NCBI GenBank assembly: GCA_902651635.1
Contig: CACRSC010001923.1
Span: 1,182,780 to 1,246,779 of the forward strand
DNA length: 64,000 bases
From: Mastigamoeba balamuthi
Taxonomy: Eukaryota > Evosea > Mastigamoebida > Mastigamoebidae
Direction: 5' to 3'
The position numbers and the translations under genes were made by a program. Shown piece after piece: positions 13,450-24,969 of this stretch. The notes beneath the pieces were generated by a model. It was not told the DNA's origin and made no database searches. It worked only from the letters and a program-made list of their open reading frames with translations. Numbering within the stretch: the stretch's first letter is position 1; each line of letters begins with the position of its first letter.

Positions 13450-16400
13450 ATGACCGAATACGAGGTGCCCTGCTCGCCTTCGGCCACGTCGCTGCGACCC
13501 GTCGATGCCGCGGGGCGCCTGAACCCGCCCGAGCTGCGCCTGCGGCCCCTTACTCAGTGCTTCGCCCACGCCGACATCGAGGCGTCGTACTGCCGCCACC
13601 ACATCCTCGCCCACACGTCCTGCCGCGCCCTGGCCCTTTACAGGCCCGTCCCCCCCCCACGCCCGCGCGCACTCTCCCTGACACCCCCCCGTCGCATCCG
13701 CGGACTCTGTTGTCGCCGCCGTTCTGCGGGGCTGCGTTACTGCGGACGTCTGCGGTCCGCGGAAAAACTTGTCGCTGCGGCTCGCTCAGTGGGGTGCTCG
13801 CGCTCTTCGCTGCGGTCTTCGGCGCCGTGTCGCTGGCCGAGTCGCACGGAGGGCGCTCGTGCCCTGCGCGGTCGTTCCTGCCGTTCGACGCCGCGTCGGT
13901 GCTCGTCGTCGCGGCCTCTGCGCTCGTCGCCGCGCGGTTCTCGCGGTCGCTCGACCCCGTTGTGCTCGTGCGCCTGCAGCAGGCCAGCTTCGCGCTCTGC
14001 TCGACGCTGCTCATGGCCGCGGCGTTCGTCGGGGTCTTCCGCTGCAGAGACAGCGGGGCCGACTCGCTGGCCGAGCGCATGTGCGTGCCGCAGGCGTTCC
14101 ACGCGACGGCCGTCGCCTGGCTGAGCCTCACGGCGCTCACGTTCTTCGGCGCCACGCCGTGGCCCTACAACGCGCTGCTGCTCGCCTACTCGTACAGCGG
14201 CCACGCGGTGCTCTCGGTCTACGTCGTCGCCGCCGAGCCCCGCAGCTGGCACGCGTGGTGGTGGGCGGCGCTGCTGCTCTGCGCGTGGGGCGTCGTCGCG
14301 CTCTACGCCGCCATGGCGAGCTGGGAGCGCCGCAAGGACTTCGCGCTGTCGCTGCTGCTCGAGCGCGAGCGCAGGCAGATGTACCAGGAGAAGGCGGCGA
14401 CCGACGCGCTCATCAGCAGCGCCTTCCCCAAGAGCGTCGCCGCCGAGCTCATCGCGGCCCGCACGTCCTCGTCGTCGACGGCGACGGCGACCTCGTCGCT
14501 GGCGCCCCCGGGGTCGCGGGCGCCGCGCCGGGCGGAGGCGCTGCCCGCGGGGCTGCTGCTGGCGCACGAGCACAAGTCGGCCGTGTCGGTGCACATCGTC
14601 GTCGACGGCGCCGACCACATCGTCGAGGGCGAGGAGCGCCTGCGCTGCCTCTCGCGCGTCTTCGCGTCGGTCGACAACCTCGCGACGCTGCACGGCGCCG
14701 AGCGCGTCAAGAGCGTTGAGACCACAGTGCACTACGCCTTCGGCATCACCCCGCAGTTGCGCAGGCGCCAGCGCCTCACGGGTCTCAGGGTCCGGCTCTC
14801 TGAATTGCTTTTTCTGGTGTCAGGAGCGGAGACGACAACGAAAGGAGGGCGTGCAACTTCGCGATGGCGCTGCACTCGATGGCGGGGAGCCTCGAGAGCA
14901 CCGCGGGGTGGAAGGTGCTGTTCAGGGTGGGCATCTCCAAGGGTCCCGTCGTCACGGGCGTCATCGGGTCGCAGAAGCCCCGCTACGACGCCTGGGGATG
15001 TGCGAGCCACGGCAGCGCCGACAGCAGCGCCCACAGACACTCACGTGTTCCCGCCACGACAGACACTGTACTTGTCTCCCAGCGCCTGGCCCACTGCGCG
15101 CAGCACGGCACCACGCTCGTGACCAAGGACATCGCCACTGACCTGCAGGTGAGTCTCGGGGCCCCTTGTTATGCTTGACTCACGCTCCTTTGTCCCCCGG
15201 GCCAGAACGAGATGTCCTTTGTCGTCGAGGAAGGAAACGTGTTCGTACCGGGCATCGGCGCGATCATGAACTACCAGCTGCAGCCGTCCGCGCCCATCGA
15301 CTTCCCGATGGAATGCGTGAACAAGTGCGGCTCCTCCCGGTGGCCTTTGGGCTCCAGTACTGACGCCCCGGGTGTTGCGAGTGCAGCGTCAGCGGGCACA
15401 GGTCGTTCATGGCCAAGGCCAGCGTCCCGGAGGTCTCGCTGTGCGCCGTCGCCAGGGGCAGCGTCGCGCTCTACCACGAGCCGCTCAACCCCGCGACGCT
15501 CGCGTTCCCCGACCCCGCCAAGGAGCGCCTGTTTGTCCGCATGTACGTCGACAAGTTCCTCGGCCACACGCGCTGGCACGCACTGGCCGGCGCCGTCATC
15601 TTCTGCGCCTCCGGGGCAGCGACGATGCGCCTCCACCCGCGCAGGGTGCCCGTCGACGTCGCTCTGGCGCTGATGATCGCCGCGGCGCTGTCGCTGTTCG
15701 CCTTCACGTTCGCGCGGCTGCAGAGGCGCCGGCGGCGACTGTTCCACGCGGTGGCCCTCACGCTGCTGGCAGTTCTGTGCGCGGTCGTCTGCTTCGTGTA
15801 CGGCGTCGGTGAGTGGACGGCGAGCCGCCAGCTGGACGGCATCGTCGCGTGGGTGCTGATCGCCAGCTCCGTGAGGCTCCCGTGGTGCCTCGTGGCCCCG
15901 CTGGTCCTTGCGATCGTCCCGTCTTCGCTGCCCATTTTTGTGCTGAAGAAGTGCGCGCCCGCTTCCCACGGCCGCCCGGGCTCACCGAGGGCGGGACTCT
16001 GCCCCTGCAGGGGTGAGTGGGGGTCGTTCGTATGGATCGCGCTGGTCGTGGGCTGGTGGGTCTTTGTCTCGCGGAGCCGCGAGACTGAGAGCAGGCAGCA
16101 GTTTGCGACGTTCCAGCTGCTGCGGGTGCGCAAGAACGAGTACGAGCAGGAGAAGGAGGCCGGGAGCATCATCCTGCGGAGCGTGCTGCCCGACAGGATC
16201 CTGCAGTGCATCAAGGAGACGCCGTCGGGGTCCATGGGCCAGCACGAGGCGTTCTTCTCGGACTCGGTCGAGTCGGCGACGATCATGGTCTGCTCCATCG
16301 TCGACTTTGAGTGGCTCTTCCAGCAGCACCGTGCGGAGCTCGTCGTGCGCATGCTCGACAGCCTCTTCTCGAGGCTCGACACCATGGCGATGCAGAGAGG

Positions 16401-17218
16401 GCTGCATCCCCTCGCCTCGAATTGTGCGCCAATCGAGTTCCTACACGATTATTGGCAATCAAAAAGCAGTTGCTCACGCGACCCAATTGCAGCTGGGGAC
16501 TACACGGTCGTGGGGAACCTGTTCAACGACAACGACGACCACGCGGCGCAGGTGCTCGAGCTCGCCAAGGACGTCGTCGACAGCATGGACGCGTGGAACA
16601 GCGAGGAGAACCCCCTCGAGAACCCCGTCCAGCTGCAGACCGCCGTTCACACCGACAAAATCGTTGAGTCCCGCCAAACCCAACACACAGGCCGTCTCAC
16701 GCCCGCCGCACTTGCGCGCGCAGTTCACGGGGGTGACCAAGACGAGGTGCATTCAGTTCGACTGCTGGAGCCGGGGGCTGATGGTCGCCGAGAAGGTCGC
16801 GCACCACTGCCCCCCGGGCTTCGTGCTCGTCACCGAGCAGGCCGCCGCCGCGGGCAAGGCGCTCGCCGACAGGATCCAGTCGGTCGAGATCGGCGGGCAG
16901 AGCGTCACGCTCTACGTCCTGCGCAGCGCCTCGGCGTCGGCGCTGCTCTGCGCGCCCGTCCTCGAGGCCAACTACCGCTACTCCAAGTACCAGCCCGTTG
17001 CCGGCATCGACTTCGGCGTCGTCGACACGTCGTACAGGGCCGGCTGCAGCGCGTCGCAGTGGTTCTCGCCGGGCAGCTCCGACGAGTTCGGGTCGCACGA
17101 CTCGTTCGGCGAGAGGGAGCGGGAGGTGCCCATCCCCATGGCGTCGCCCGCGTGCGGCATGCAGGAGGCGGCGCTCGAGCGGCTCGACTCGAACGAGTTC
17201 CTCGCTGATGTGACCTGA
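13450..17218 (+). CDS. Tandem (two-cassette) membrane cyclase-like protein, probably catalytically inactive
   Basis: Two membrane cassettes and two class III cyclase homology domains in one chain, the layout of animal transmembrane adenylyl cyclases. Start MTEYEVPCSPSATSL; TM block 1 at about 13790-14310; linker SWERRKDFALSLLL. C1 runs SAVSVHIVVDGADHIVEG, ERVKSVETTVHYAFGITP, then FRVGISKGPVVTGVIGSQKP, YDAWG and VLVSQRLAHCAQHGTTLV. TM block 2 at about 15580-16080; C2 runs ATIMVCSIVDFEWLFQ, CIQFDCWSRGLMVAEKVAHH and GFVLVTEQAA; stop at 17216-17218. C1 lacks the first metal Asp (VVDGADH in place of x-D-I-x-G-F), the second Asp (VETT) and the Asn of the N-x-x-S-R motif (VLVSQR). C2 also lacks them (CSIVDF, LMVAEK). 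The fold is clear; loss of activity is inferred from these residues. About eight introns. It is paralogous to the left-edge gene on the opposite strand. Confidence 0.85.
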
Positions 17219-17795
17219 CTCACACTAGCACGCACGCCGTCTGTATATAGCCCATCCACACCCCCTGCTGCTGCTGCTGCTGCCACCCCCCGCTGCCCAG
17301 CCTCGCCGACTGCCGAGCGCGGACACGTGCATCGTTGGACTGAATGGCCCAACACGCATCGCTTTTTTTGTCGATAAGTTTCTCTGTTGCCTTGGCCTGC
17401 TGCACTGAGACCGTCCATATGGCAGACCTTGAGTAGTCGAGCTGCCTCAAGGCGTGCAGAGGCCACAATGCACCGCTGTGCACAGATAGCGAGCCAGTTA
17501 ACCGTGTGGCGCTGAAATTGTGACAAGGTCCTCTGCCATCGAGCAACCAATTGCATACTGAAAAGCGATGGAAGTGTAGTTCCTGCCACCGCACCAAAAC
17601 AAGCTCTATTGGCGGCGGTTGGAATAACCTTTGGAGTCCCCACTGCCGTGGCTCGGTCACAATAGGCGTACAAGGTACCAGAGATGGACTTGAGTCTGGG
17701 CAACTGAAAGCCGGGGGCACCGGTAATCTAACGATTTACTTTCTTAGAGGGCTGGGAGTCTGGCTTGCCAAGAGTGGAGGAGGGCCTCGCGTTGC
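17219..17795. other. Intergenic, convergent 3' ends
   Basis: Lies between the 3' end of the cyclase-like gene and the 3' end of the minus-strand cofilin gene. It includes a short CTG run near 17267-17282. No gene or structured element seen. Confidence 0.5.
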
Positions 17796-18206
17796 CTAAT
17801 TTCCGCGGGAGGCCTTCTGGAGCACCTCGTCGTAGTCTAATGTTGCCATGTCGCCCGCCTGCACGACAGTGCTGAGGCCCACGAGCGCAGACCGCATGGC
17901 CCTGTCAGTGGTCGTGTAGATCACCTTCATCTTGATCGATGCCGCCTCGGGCGCCCAGAGGACAAAGACCAGCTTGCTCCTGCTCCCATCCCCCGTGGCG
18001 TACTCGAGGTCGTAGACAGCGTACCTGCACGAGTCCTTGGGCAGCGCCGCCACCAGGTCGGCGTACTGCGCGCTGCGTGGCGCCACGCGGTCGACGACGA
18101 TGCTGCGCAGGTTGTCGGCGACCCTGAAGACCACGAATCGGCCCGTCTTGGAGAACTTGAGCTCGTTGAACGCCGTCACCACCTCGTCCGCGATTGGCAC
18201 TGCCAT
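17796..18206 (-). CDS. ADF/cofilin, intact copy
   Basis: Single-exon 136-residue protein, the usual length for ADF/cofilin, which binds and severs actin filaments. It reads MAVPIADEVVTAFNELKFSK, then RFVVFRVADNLRSIVVDRV, LPKDSCRYAVYDLEYATGDG, KLVFVLWAPEAASIKMKVIY and the long actin-binding helix region TTDRAMRSALVGL, ending in DYDEVLQKASRGN. The conserved Y-D-L-E-Y/F, W-x-P-x-x-A-x-I-K-x-K-M/V-I-Y and D-x-x-x-V/L-x-x-K elements are all there. The N-terminal Ser used for phosphoregulation in animals is not present right after the Met. A paralogue with a frameshift lies directly upstream on the same strand at 18645-19050, so this is a tandem duplication. Confidence 0.95.
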   Translation of the reverse strand: MAVPIADEVVTAFNELKFSKTGRFVVFRVADNLRSIVVDRVAPRSAQYADLVAALPKDSCRYAVYDLEYATGDGSRSKLVFVLWAPEAASIKMKVIYTTTDRAMRSALVGLSTVVQAGDMATLDYDEVLQKASRGN

Positions 18207-18644
18207 TGTCTGTCGCTGTGGTCCTCTTTCGCCTCTTCTTCTGCCTGCTGGCTTGTTGTTGTTCGGTTTGTTCTGATCCTGAGCTTGTCAGTACGGGGTG
18301 TTTTAATCTTCGGTTTTCGTGGAACACACGGCGAATGTACCCAGAACAGATTTAAACACAGTGAATAATGAATCTCCCAGGTGGCGTGGGAGGGCCCAGG
18401 ACCACGAGTGCACGGGGTCCGGGTCCTAGCACTACGTATTTTGCAGAACCCCATCCGGGATCTGGGGGGAAATACTGGCGAGAGCTGCACCCGGAGGAAA
18501 ACAGTTTTTGCGAGTCCCCAACGCTCGCTCGGCCTCACTGCCGTGGTCTCGGGCACAGAGCCGGGAGACAGAAGAGCCCTCATTTCTACGACTGCCTCTG
18601 TGGGGGAGGGGTGGGCACTGGGTGGCAGAGGGCCTCACGATGGC
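18207..18644. promoter_or_regulatory. Spacer upstream of the intact cofilin gene
   Basis: This 438-bp spacer separates the two tandem cofilin copies. The first ~60 bp (CTCTTTCGCCTCTTCTTCTGCC region, reading in plus orientation) recurs almost unchanged upstream of the second copy at 19061-19110, so the duplication included the proximal 5' region. No other gene seen. Confidence 0.6.
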
Positions 18645-19050
18645 TCAGTTTCCACGGGCCTTCTGGAGCACCGCGTCGTAGTTGAGCGTTGCCTGGTCGC
18701 TCGCCTGCACGACGGTTCTGATGCCCGCGAGAGCGGTGCGCACGGTCGTGTCGGTGGACGAGGAGAGCATCCTCACCCTGCCAGGAGCCGCCGTGGGCGT
18801 CCAGAGGATGTAGACCAGAATGCTTGTGCTCCCGACCACCGCCTTGTCCTCGAGGTCGTAGACGGCGTACCTGCACGAGTCCTTGGGCAGCGCCGCAACC
18901 AGGTCGGTGTACTGCGCTGCGTGGCGCCACGCGGTCGACGATGATCTTGCGCATGTCGTAGGAGAGCCCGAAGACCGCGAAGCAGCCAGTCCTGGATACC
19001 TTGACCGCGTTGAACGCCGTCATCACCTCGTCCGCGATTGTAACTGGCAT
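18645..19050 (-). pseudogene. ADF/cofilin, second copy with 2-base frameshift
   Basis: Starts MPVTIADEVMTAFNAVKVSR and is collinear with the intact copy up to DRVAPRSA. There the intact gene has GCGCGC and this one GCGC (near 18925-18932 on the plus strand), a loss of two bases. Translation then leaves the family frame. The correct frame resumes as LPKDSCRYAVYDLEDKAVVG, ILVYILWTPTAAPGRV and DYDAV-like NYDAVLQKARGN, with a stop at 18645. Either a young pseudogene or a sequencing error. The rest of the reading frame shows mostly conservative changes, so decay, if real, is recent. Confidence 0.8.
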
Positions 19051-19518
19051 TGTCGGTCTGTGCGTCCTCTTTCGCCTCTTCTTCTGCCGTGTGGTGTCTG
19101 TTGTTCGGTTGGTTCTGGTGACCAGAACGGACGGAAAATGTGGCGAAACGTCACGATATTTGATCGATGCATGTATCTTCCCCTATTCCTGGGAAGCCGG
19201 ATGTGCGTTGGTTTTGAAAAACCACAGAAATGTTGAGGTGCAGGGATATGAAGGGGGGGCCCTCTGCCGGCTGGGAGAGAGGGTCCTGTTGGCCGTCTTC
19301 ATCACACAGCACGGCACTGAAACTGACACTGAGCACTGTGCAAGGGCCTCACACCCCCGGTCGACTGCATTCAGACACCGCGTGGGCCATAGAAACAATC
19401 TCTGGCGACAGTATGGCGCGCGTAGTGCAGGCTTCACCTGGAGACAGACAGAGAAATGAAAGTACTGCAAATCTGCAACTCAATTGTTCTGCCAGATTTA
19501 CTCACAAAACAAAAGAGA
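19051..19518. promoter_or_regulatory. Divergent intergenic region, cofilin copy / F-box gene
   Basis: Contains the duplicated cofilin 5' leader (19061-19110) on one side and the start of the first F-box gene on the other. An in-frame upstream ATG at 19456 could extend the F-box protein by 21 residues. Otherwise nothing recognisable. Confidence 0.45.
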
Positions 19519-21991
19519 ATGGGCTATGCCACCAGGGTGTGCGGCGTGCTCACACTCACACCGCTCCCCTCTGTCGCCGACCCAGAGGTCGCCATGAGGG
19601 ATGTCTTCGACGTCCTGAAGTGCCTCTCGAACCGGCGCATGCTCTGCACCGACGTCGAGGCGAAAGACGGCGACTGGGACGCCATTCTCGCCGAGCTGGC
19701 GACTCCCTGCTTTTCACCGCAGCTGCAGGGAAGCCTGCTGATCCTCAACAACAACAAGCAGCCGCTCATGCAGCCCTCTCTCAACTGCCCCGTCGCACTG
19801 CAGTGGCACTGCGCACCCGATGGCAGGATGTCGCACTCGCTGCGCATCATCTCCGATCAGCCTTACTAGTGCGCCTTCACCCACTCGCGCCCCTCCATCC
19901 GCATCCCTTGCTTCTGTTTGAACGTGATGTGGCCTGTGTCGCAGCTGCTGGGGATGGCTGCAGTACATCATCTGCCGTGTCCTCGAGCCCCAGGGCTTTT
20001 TGGCGAACGGTCAGTTTCTCTACCAGGGCGACGATGTGCTGGACCGTGGCCGCGTTGTCGTGCACGACAATGTCATCACGTGTCTCGGCTGTGCCAGAGA
20101 GGGTTTTGTAGGGACGTCTGTGCGCGAGCAGGTGATGGCAGCCAGGCAACTCACGTCCCTGTTCGATATCCCTCTCGCTGTCCTTCCAGCCCACGAGGTT
20201 GTCGACAGGCCTCCTTTGAGCGACACCAGATTCGCAGAACCTCTTCAGCTACCAGACGATATGCTGTGGGCCGTGTTTGAGCATGTCGGCTGCACGCACA
20301 GCGCCTCAGTGATCTCTGTCCGCCTCGCTGGCGTCTGCACAGCATGGAGACATGTGGTCCACAGACGCACTCGTGTCTACCGCCTCCTCGACGTCATCGC
20401 CCCCAGGAAGAGGACTTCCCTGCTCGCTGCTCTGCCTCGTGACCCGCAGTCCGAGCCTGTCGACGTGGGACTGCCTCAGTTCCCCGGGGTGCACGTGGTG
20501 GACCTGTGCTGCCTCTGGCTGCTGCCCCACCAGACCACCCAGCTCGTGCGCAATGTGATGCGCGCCATCAGCCCTGCCGGCGAGCTGGCAGAGGTGATCC
20601 TCGACGGCACGTCACTGCAGTCCCAGACACTCGAGGCGTTGCTCCCAGGATGGCAGCGCAAGGGCCTCAGCCTCTCTGTCGAGGGCTGTGGCGGCCTCAT
20701 GTCTGGAGGTGTTCCCGAGTGGCTGGGGGAGCACGTGGCCAATGGAGACATCGGAGGCCTGAGGGTGTCTCCATTTGACAGGGCTGGCGACTGCTGGATC
20801 GCACAGAACGTGATCGGGGGAGACTACAAGTACTTGCAGTCGCACTTCTCGTTGCCCAATGCTGTTCGGATGGGAGACTCCCCGTCGGTCAGACAGGCTG
20901 TTGCAAATGCAATGGGCAGAGACGTCAATTCGAACTTCTTCACAATGTTCAGGCGGCGCTGGCAGGAGAGAATGCAGTCCATCGACAAGACGCCCACCCC
21001 ATTAGTACAGCAGTTCTGCGACAGGTTCACAGAGTACCCGTCCTGCTATGAAGAGAAGGAAGCAGATACCGCAATTCTGCAGGCTCTGAGCAACCCTGTT
21101 TGCTGCAGCCTCACGGCACTGGACCTGGGGTGCATCGATGCACCGATCTCACAGCTGAAAGACCAGCTTTTCATCAAGGCCACGGGACTGCGCAGTCTGA
21201 GGCTCACCTGCAGTGGCTCAACCATAACCCTCATTCTGGGCCACCTTCCCGCATCCCTCGAGTCACTCACTCTCGCCTGCGTGCACCCTGAGCCTGATTT
21301 ATCCGCCCATCAGGCTGTGCCACCGTTGCCTCAACACCTGCCGAATCTGAGGGTATGGGTAGTTTTTCATGGCTGCTAATGCTGATTTAATTGTCTCAGG
21401 CTCTGAAGGTGTACTCCGAGATACCACTTCTCGTTAGCGTTTTGGAAAAAGTGCTTCGGTCTCTCGAGAGAAGTAATCTCCAAATTCTGTGGATCGATGG
21501 TGTGCTGGCCAAGGATGTATCATCACCCAGTGTACTGGGTGTTATCCATTCCCTGTACGTCCGTATTGAGTTTCACATCAACTAACACTGATACGACTCC
21601 AAGAACACAGCTGGAGGAACTCCATCTTGCGGCATGGCCATACGCTAAACCCCGTCACGTGGGGGATGAAATGGCTGAATTTTTCCCTGGTGAGAACGAG
21701 ACGTGGTCGCCAGCGGTGCTGGACATCGGGCCAATGTGCAGGATGCTACCGCATCTCAAAGAGCTGTTTGTTGTCGTTGCTCCGCGTGGCGTGGCCCAGT
21801 GCAAGGTGTTTGTGGACCTTGTGGCAGAGTGCGTATCGGAGTGCCCTCAGCTGCATCAACTCCACGTGACGTTTGGACTGCTGATGTCATTCGGATGGGA
21901 TCGCACCTCCGGGGTTTCCCACTGTGGCAACTCACTCGGTGAGTACGAGCTTAACTGCCACACTCTCAATTCAACAAATGTTGCTCCTTAG
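19519..21991 (+). CDS. F-box / leucine-rich protein, copy 1
   Basis: Begins MGYATRVCGVLTLTPLPSV (in-frame alternative ATG at 19456). Exon 1 ends at LRIISDQPY (about 19866). Exon 2 begins near 19925 with C-x-x-C-x-x-C (CGLCRSCWGWLQYIICRVLE) and includes a second Cys pair (CLGCAREG). The F-box follows: LPDDMLWAVFEHVGC then VISVRLAGVCTAWRHVV, then degenerate leucine-rich stretches (LDLGCIDAPISQL, LRSLRLTCSGSTITLILGHL, SLESLTLACVHP) and short 3' exons (LKVYSEIPLLVSVLEKVLRS; LEELHLAAWPY; LKELFVVVAP). The stop is at 21989-21991. By family, F-box proteins recruit substrates to SCF ubiquitin ligases. The N-terminal Cys-rich/WLQYIICR module is not one I recognise. The tandem copy at 22332 is nearly identical over its middle. 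Confidence 0.8.
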
Positions 21992-22331
21992 AAACGGTGG
22001 GGATGTATCCTGCCACCAACTTCTCAATAGACCCATGGTTCTTGAAAACGATTTCATGAAATTGCAGCGTTGTTTCCGTCGAGACAGGTCCATGTTCTTT
22101 CGTAATTCTGTCACACAACCCGTATCAATCAGACAATGTTGGGTGGTTGTTGAGGTGTAGAACTGGAGAGACACGAGACACAGCTCAAATCGGGAAGGGT
22201 ACGACACTGGTGAGAGGCAACACCTCTGGCAGGTCGCGCGGTGTTGGTGTGCGTCCACCCGCTGCGTTTTGAAGGGTTTTGCTGAGATTCCGTGTATTCA
22301 ATTGTTGGGAAGATTCACTCCTTAACAGGCG
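21992..22331. other. Spacer between tandem F-box genes
   Basis: 340 bp between the stop of copy 1 and the ATG of copy 2. It is more AT-rich than the genes. No feature identified; it should hold the 3' end of copy 1 and the promoter of copy 2. Confidence 0.45.
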
Positions 22332-24782
22332 ATGGGATACAGCACCCAAGTGTGCGGCGTGCTCACACTCACACCGCTCCCCTCTGTCGCCGACCCCGCA
22401 GTTGCCATGGCTGCTGTTGACCGCGCCCTGGAGTTCCTCTCAAACCGGCGCATGCTCTGTACCGACGTCGAGGCGAAAGACGGCGACTGGGACGCCATTC
22501 TCGCCGAGCTGGCGACTCCCAGCTCTTCGCCGCAGCTGCAGGGAAGCCTCTTGCTCCTCAACAGCAACAGGCAGCCGCTCATGCAGCCCTCTCTCTGGTG
22601 CCCCGTCGTGCTCCAGTGGAGCAGTGACCACAGCGGCACGATGTCGCCCTCGCTGCGCATCATCTCCGAGAAGCCGTACTTGTGTGCAATCTCTCCAACA
22701 TTCGCGCCTTGTCATCGTCGCTTGCTTCACTCTGAAAGGGGTGCGGCCTGTGTCGCAGCTGCTGGGAGTGGCTGCAGTACATCATCTGCCGTGTCCTTGA
22801 GCCCCAGGGCGTTGTGGCGAACGGTCAGTTTCTCTATGAGGGAGAGGACGTGCCGGACCGTGGCCGCGTTGTCGTGCACAACAACGTTGTCACGTGCCTC
22901 GGCTGTGCCAGAGAGGGTCACGCATGGATGACAGTCTGCAGGCAGGTGATTATGGCCAGGCAACTCGCGTCCCTCTTCGATATCCCTCTCGCTGCCCTTC
23001 CAGCCGGAGTGGTAGCCGAAAACTCCCAGCACAGCAACTCCGATGGCTCAGAGCCTCCGCTCCTGCCAGAGGATGTTCTGTGGACGATCTTCGAGTACTT
23101 GGGCTGCACGCACAGCGCTTCAGTGATCTCTGTCCGCCTCGCTGGCGTCTGCACAGCATGGAGACATGTGGTCCACAGACGCACTCGTGTCTACCGCCTC
23201 CTCGACGTCATCGCCCCCAGGAAGAGGTCTGCCCTGCTCGCTGCTCTGCCTCGTGACCCGCAGTCCGAGCCTGTCGACTTGGGACTGCCGCAGTTCCCCG
23301 GGGTGCACGTGGTGGACCTGTGCTGCCTCTGGCTGCTGCCCCACCAGACCACCCAGCTCGTGCGCAATGTGATGCGCGCCATCAGCCCTGCCGGCGAGCT
23401 GGCAGAGGTGATCCTCGACGGCACGTCACTGCAGTCCCAGACACTCGAGGCGTTGCTCCCAGGATGGCAGCGCAAGGGCCTCAGCCTCTCTGTCGAGGGC
23501 TGTGGCGGCCTCATGTCTGGAGGCGTTCCCGAGTGGCTGGGGGAGCACGTGGCCAATGGAAACATCGGAGGCCTGAGGGTGTCTCCATTTGAAAGGGCTG
23601 GCTACTGCTGGATCTCTCATAACGTGGCCTGCGGCAACTTTTGTGATGCACAATACTCGTTGCCCAATGCTGTTCGGATGGGAGACTCCCAGTCAGTCAG
23701 ACAGGCAGTGGCCAATGCCATGGGCAGAGACAATCAAGAAAACTTCATCGCATTGTATAAGCGGCTCGAGAAGGACTGTGCTCGGTTCCGCCTCAGGATG
23801 CCCATCTCCGTGGCCCAGCAGTTTTACAAGCGATTTTCGGATTTCCACAGCTGCTACGAGGAGACAGAAGCCGAAAACGACGTTTTCCTGCATGCTGTGA
23901 TACGCTCTCTGAGCAGCACCCTCACCTCACTGGACCTGGGGTACGCTGAGGTACCGATTGGCCAGCTGGCAAGGCCACTATGCCTCCAGGGCACGGGGCT
24001 GCACAACCTGGGGCTCTCGTGCCGTGGCCCGTCCATCTCCGGCATTCTGGGCCACCTCCCGGAATCTCTCGAGACCCTCAGGCTCACGTGGGTATGGAAA
24101 CCGCCCTTCTATGAAGAGGCTCTGCCACCGGTACCTCCGAATCTGCCGAATTTGAAGGTTGGTGCAACTGCCCCTCAAAATGGTCTAAAGTGATCAACTG
24201 TCTTCAGATTTTGAGACTGTACTCCGAGATTCCAATTCTCGTCAGCGATTTGGTTGGAGTACTGCAGTCCCTCGATGAGAGAATTTTAACAGTTCTGTGG
24301 ATCGATGGTATACTGATTACGGACACGTCTTCACCCAGCGTTGTTGGTGTGATCCAATCGCTGTACGTCACAAATCGTCCATTCAAATCGCGCTTACCCA
24401 ATTCCCCAGCACCCAACTCGAGGAGCTGCACCTCGGGGCATGGCCATGCGACCGTCTTGCTTTTTATTACGATGAAGACGATGAAGAGACTGACGTCCCT
24501 GGTGCTGACAGAGTGTGGGCGCCAGCGGTGCAGGACATTGCACAACTGTGCAGGATGCTCCCGCGTCTCAAAGAGCTGTTTGTTGTGGCTGCTCCTGACG
24601 AGATCGATTGTCAGGCATTCAGGGCACATGTTGCGGAGTGTGTCTCAACCTGTCCTCATCTGCAACAATTCCACGTGGTGCTCGGCCTGCAGAAGGCATT
24701 CGGATGGGACTGCAACTCCGGAGTCTCCCACTGCGGCAACTCGTTCTCGTTCGATGAGTACGGTAGTGAGATGGCCACATAG
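22332..24782 (+). CDS. F-box / leucine-rich protein, copy 2
   Basis: Paralogue of the preceding gene with the same exon plan. Exon 1 is MGYSTQVCGVLTLTPLPSVA ... RIISEKPYL (to about 22680). A 60-bp intron leads to CGLCRSCWEWLQYIICRVLE and CLGCAREG. The F-box is LLPEDVLWTIFEYLGC then VISVRLAGVCTAWRHVV. The Leu-rich part includes LTSLDLGYAEVPIGQLARPL and LHNLGLSCRGPSISGILGHL, with small 3' exons (LRLYSEIPILVSDLVGVLQS; LEELHLGAWPC; LKELFVVAAPD), ending DEYGSEMAT before the stop at 24780-24782. The central segment (23102-23591) is almost identical in DNA to copy 1 (20288-20777), while the flanks have diverged, which points to gene conversion. Probable SCF substrate adaptor; the substrate is unknown. 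Confidence 0.8.
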
Positions 24783-24969
24783 AATAAGACACCCCAGAGA
24801 AGTCTACAGAAGAAGCCAATCACTTGTTTCGACCAACTGAGAAAGTAATTACGACACCTCGAACGCAATGACTGCAGAGAGAATGAAGCTCACGAGTCGG
24901 AACTATATGGCAGTCACAGTGTTAAGTCCTGTCTGCCCTTGAGCAGTGTCCGTTTGTGTGGCGGGTGAC

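Noticed and set aside
12327-15122. A 931-codon plus-strand open frame
   Set aside because: It reads through introns of the PIP30-like and cyclase-like genes and the spacer between them. Only its 3' part coincides with real cyclase coding sequence. GC-rich DNA leaves frames open by chance.
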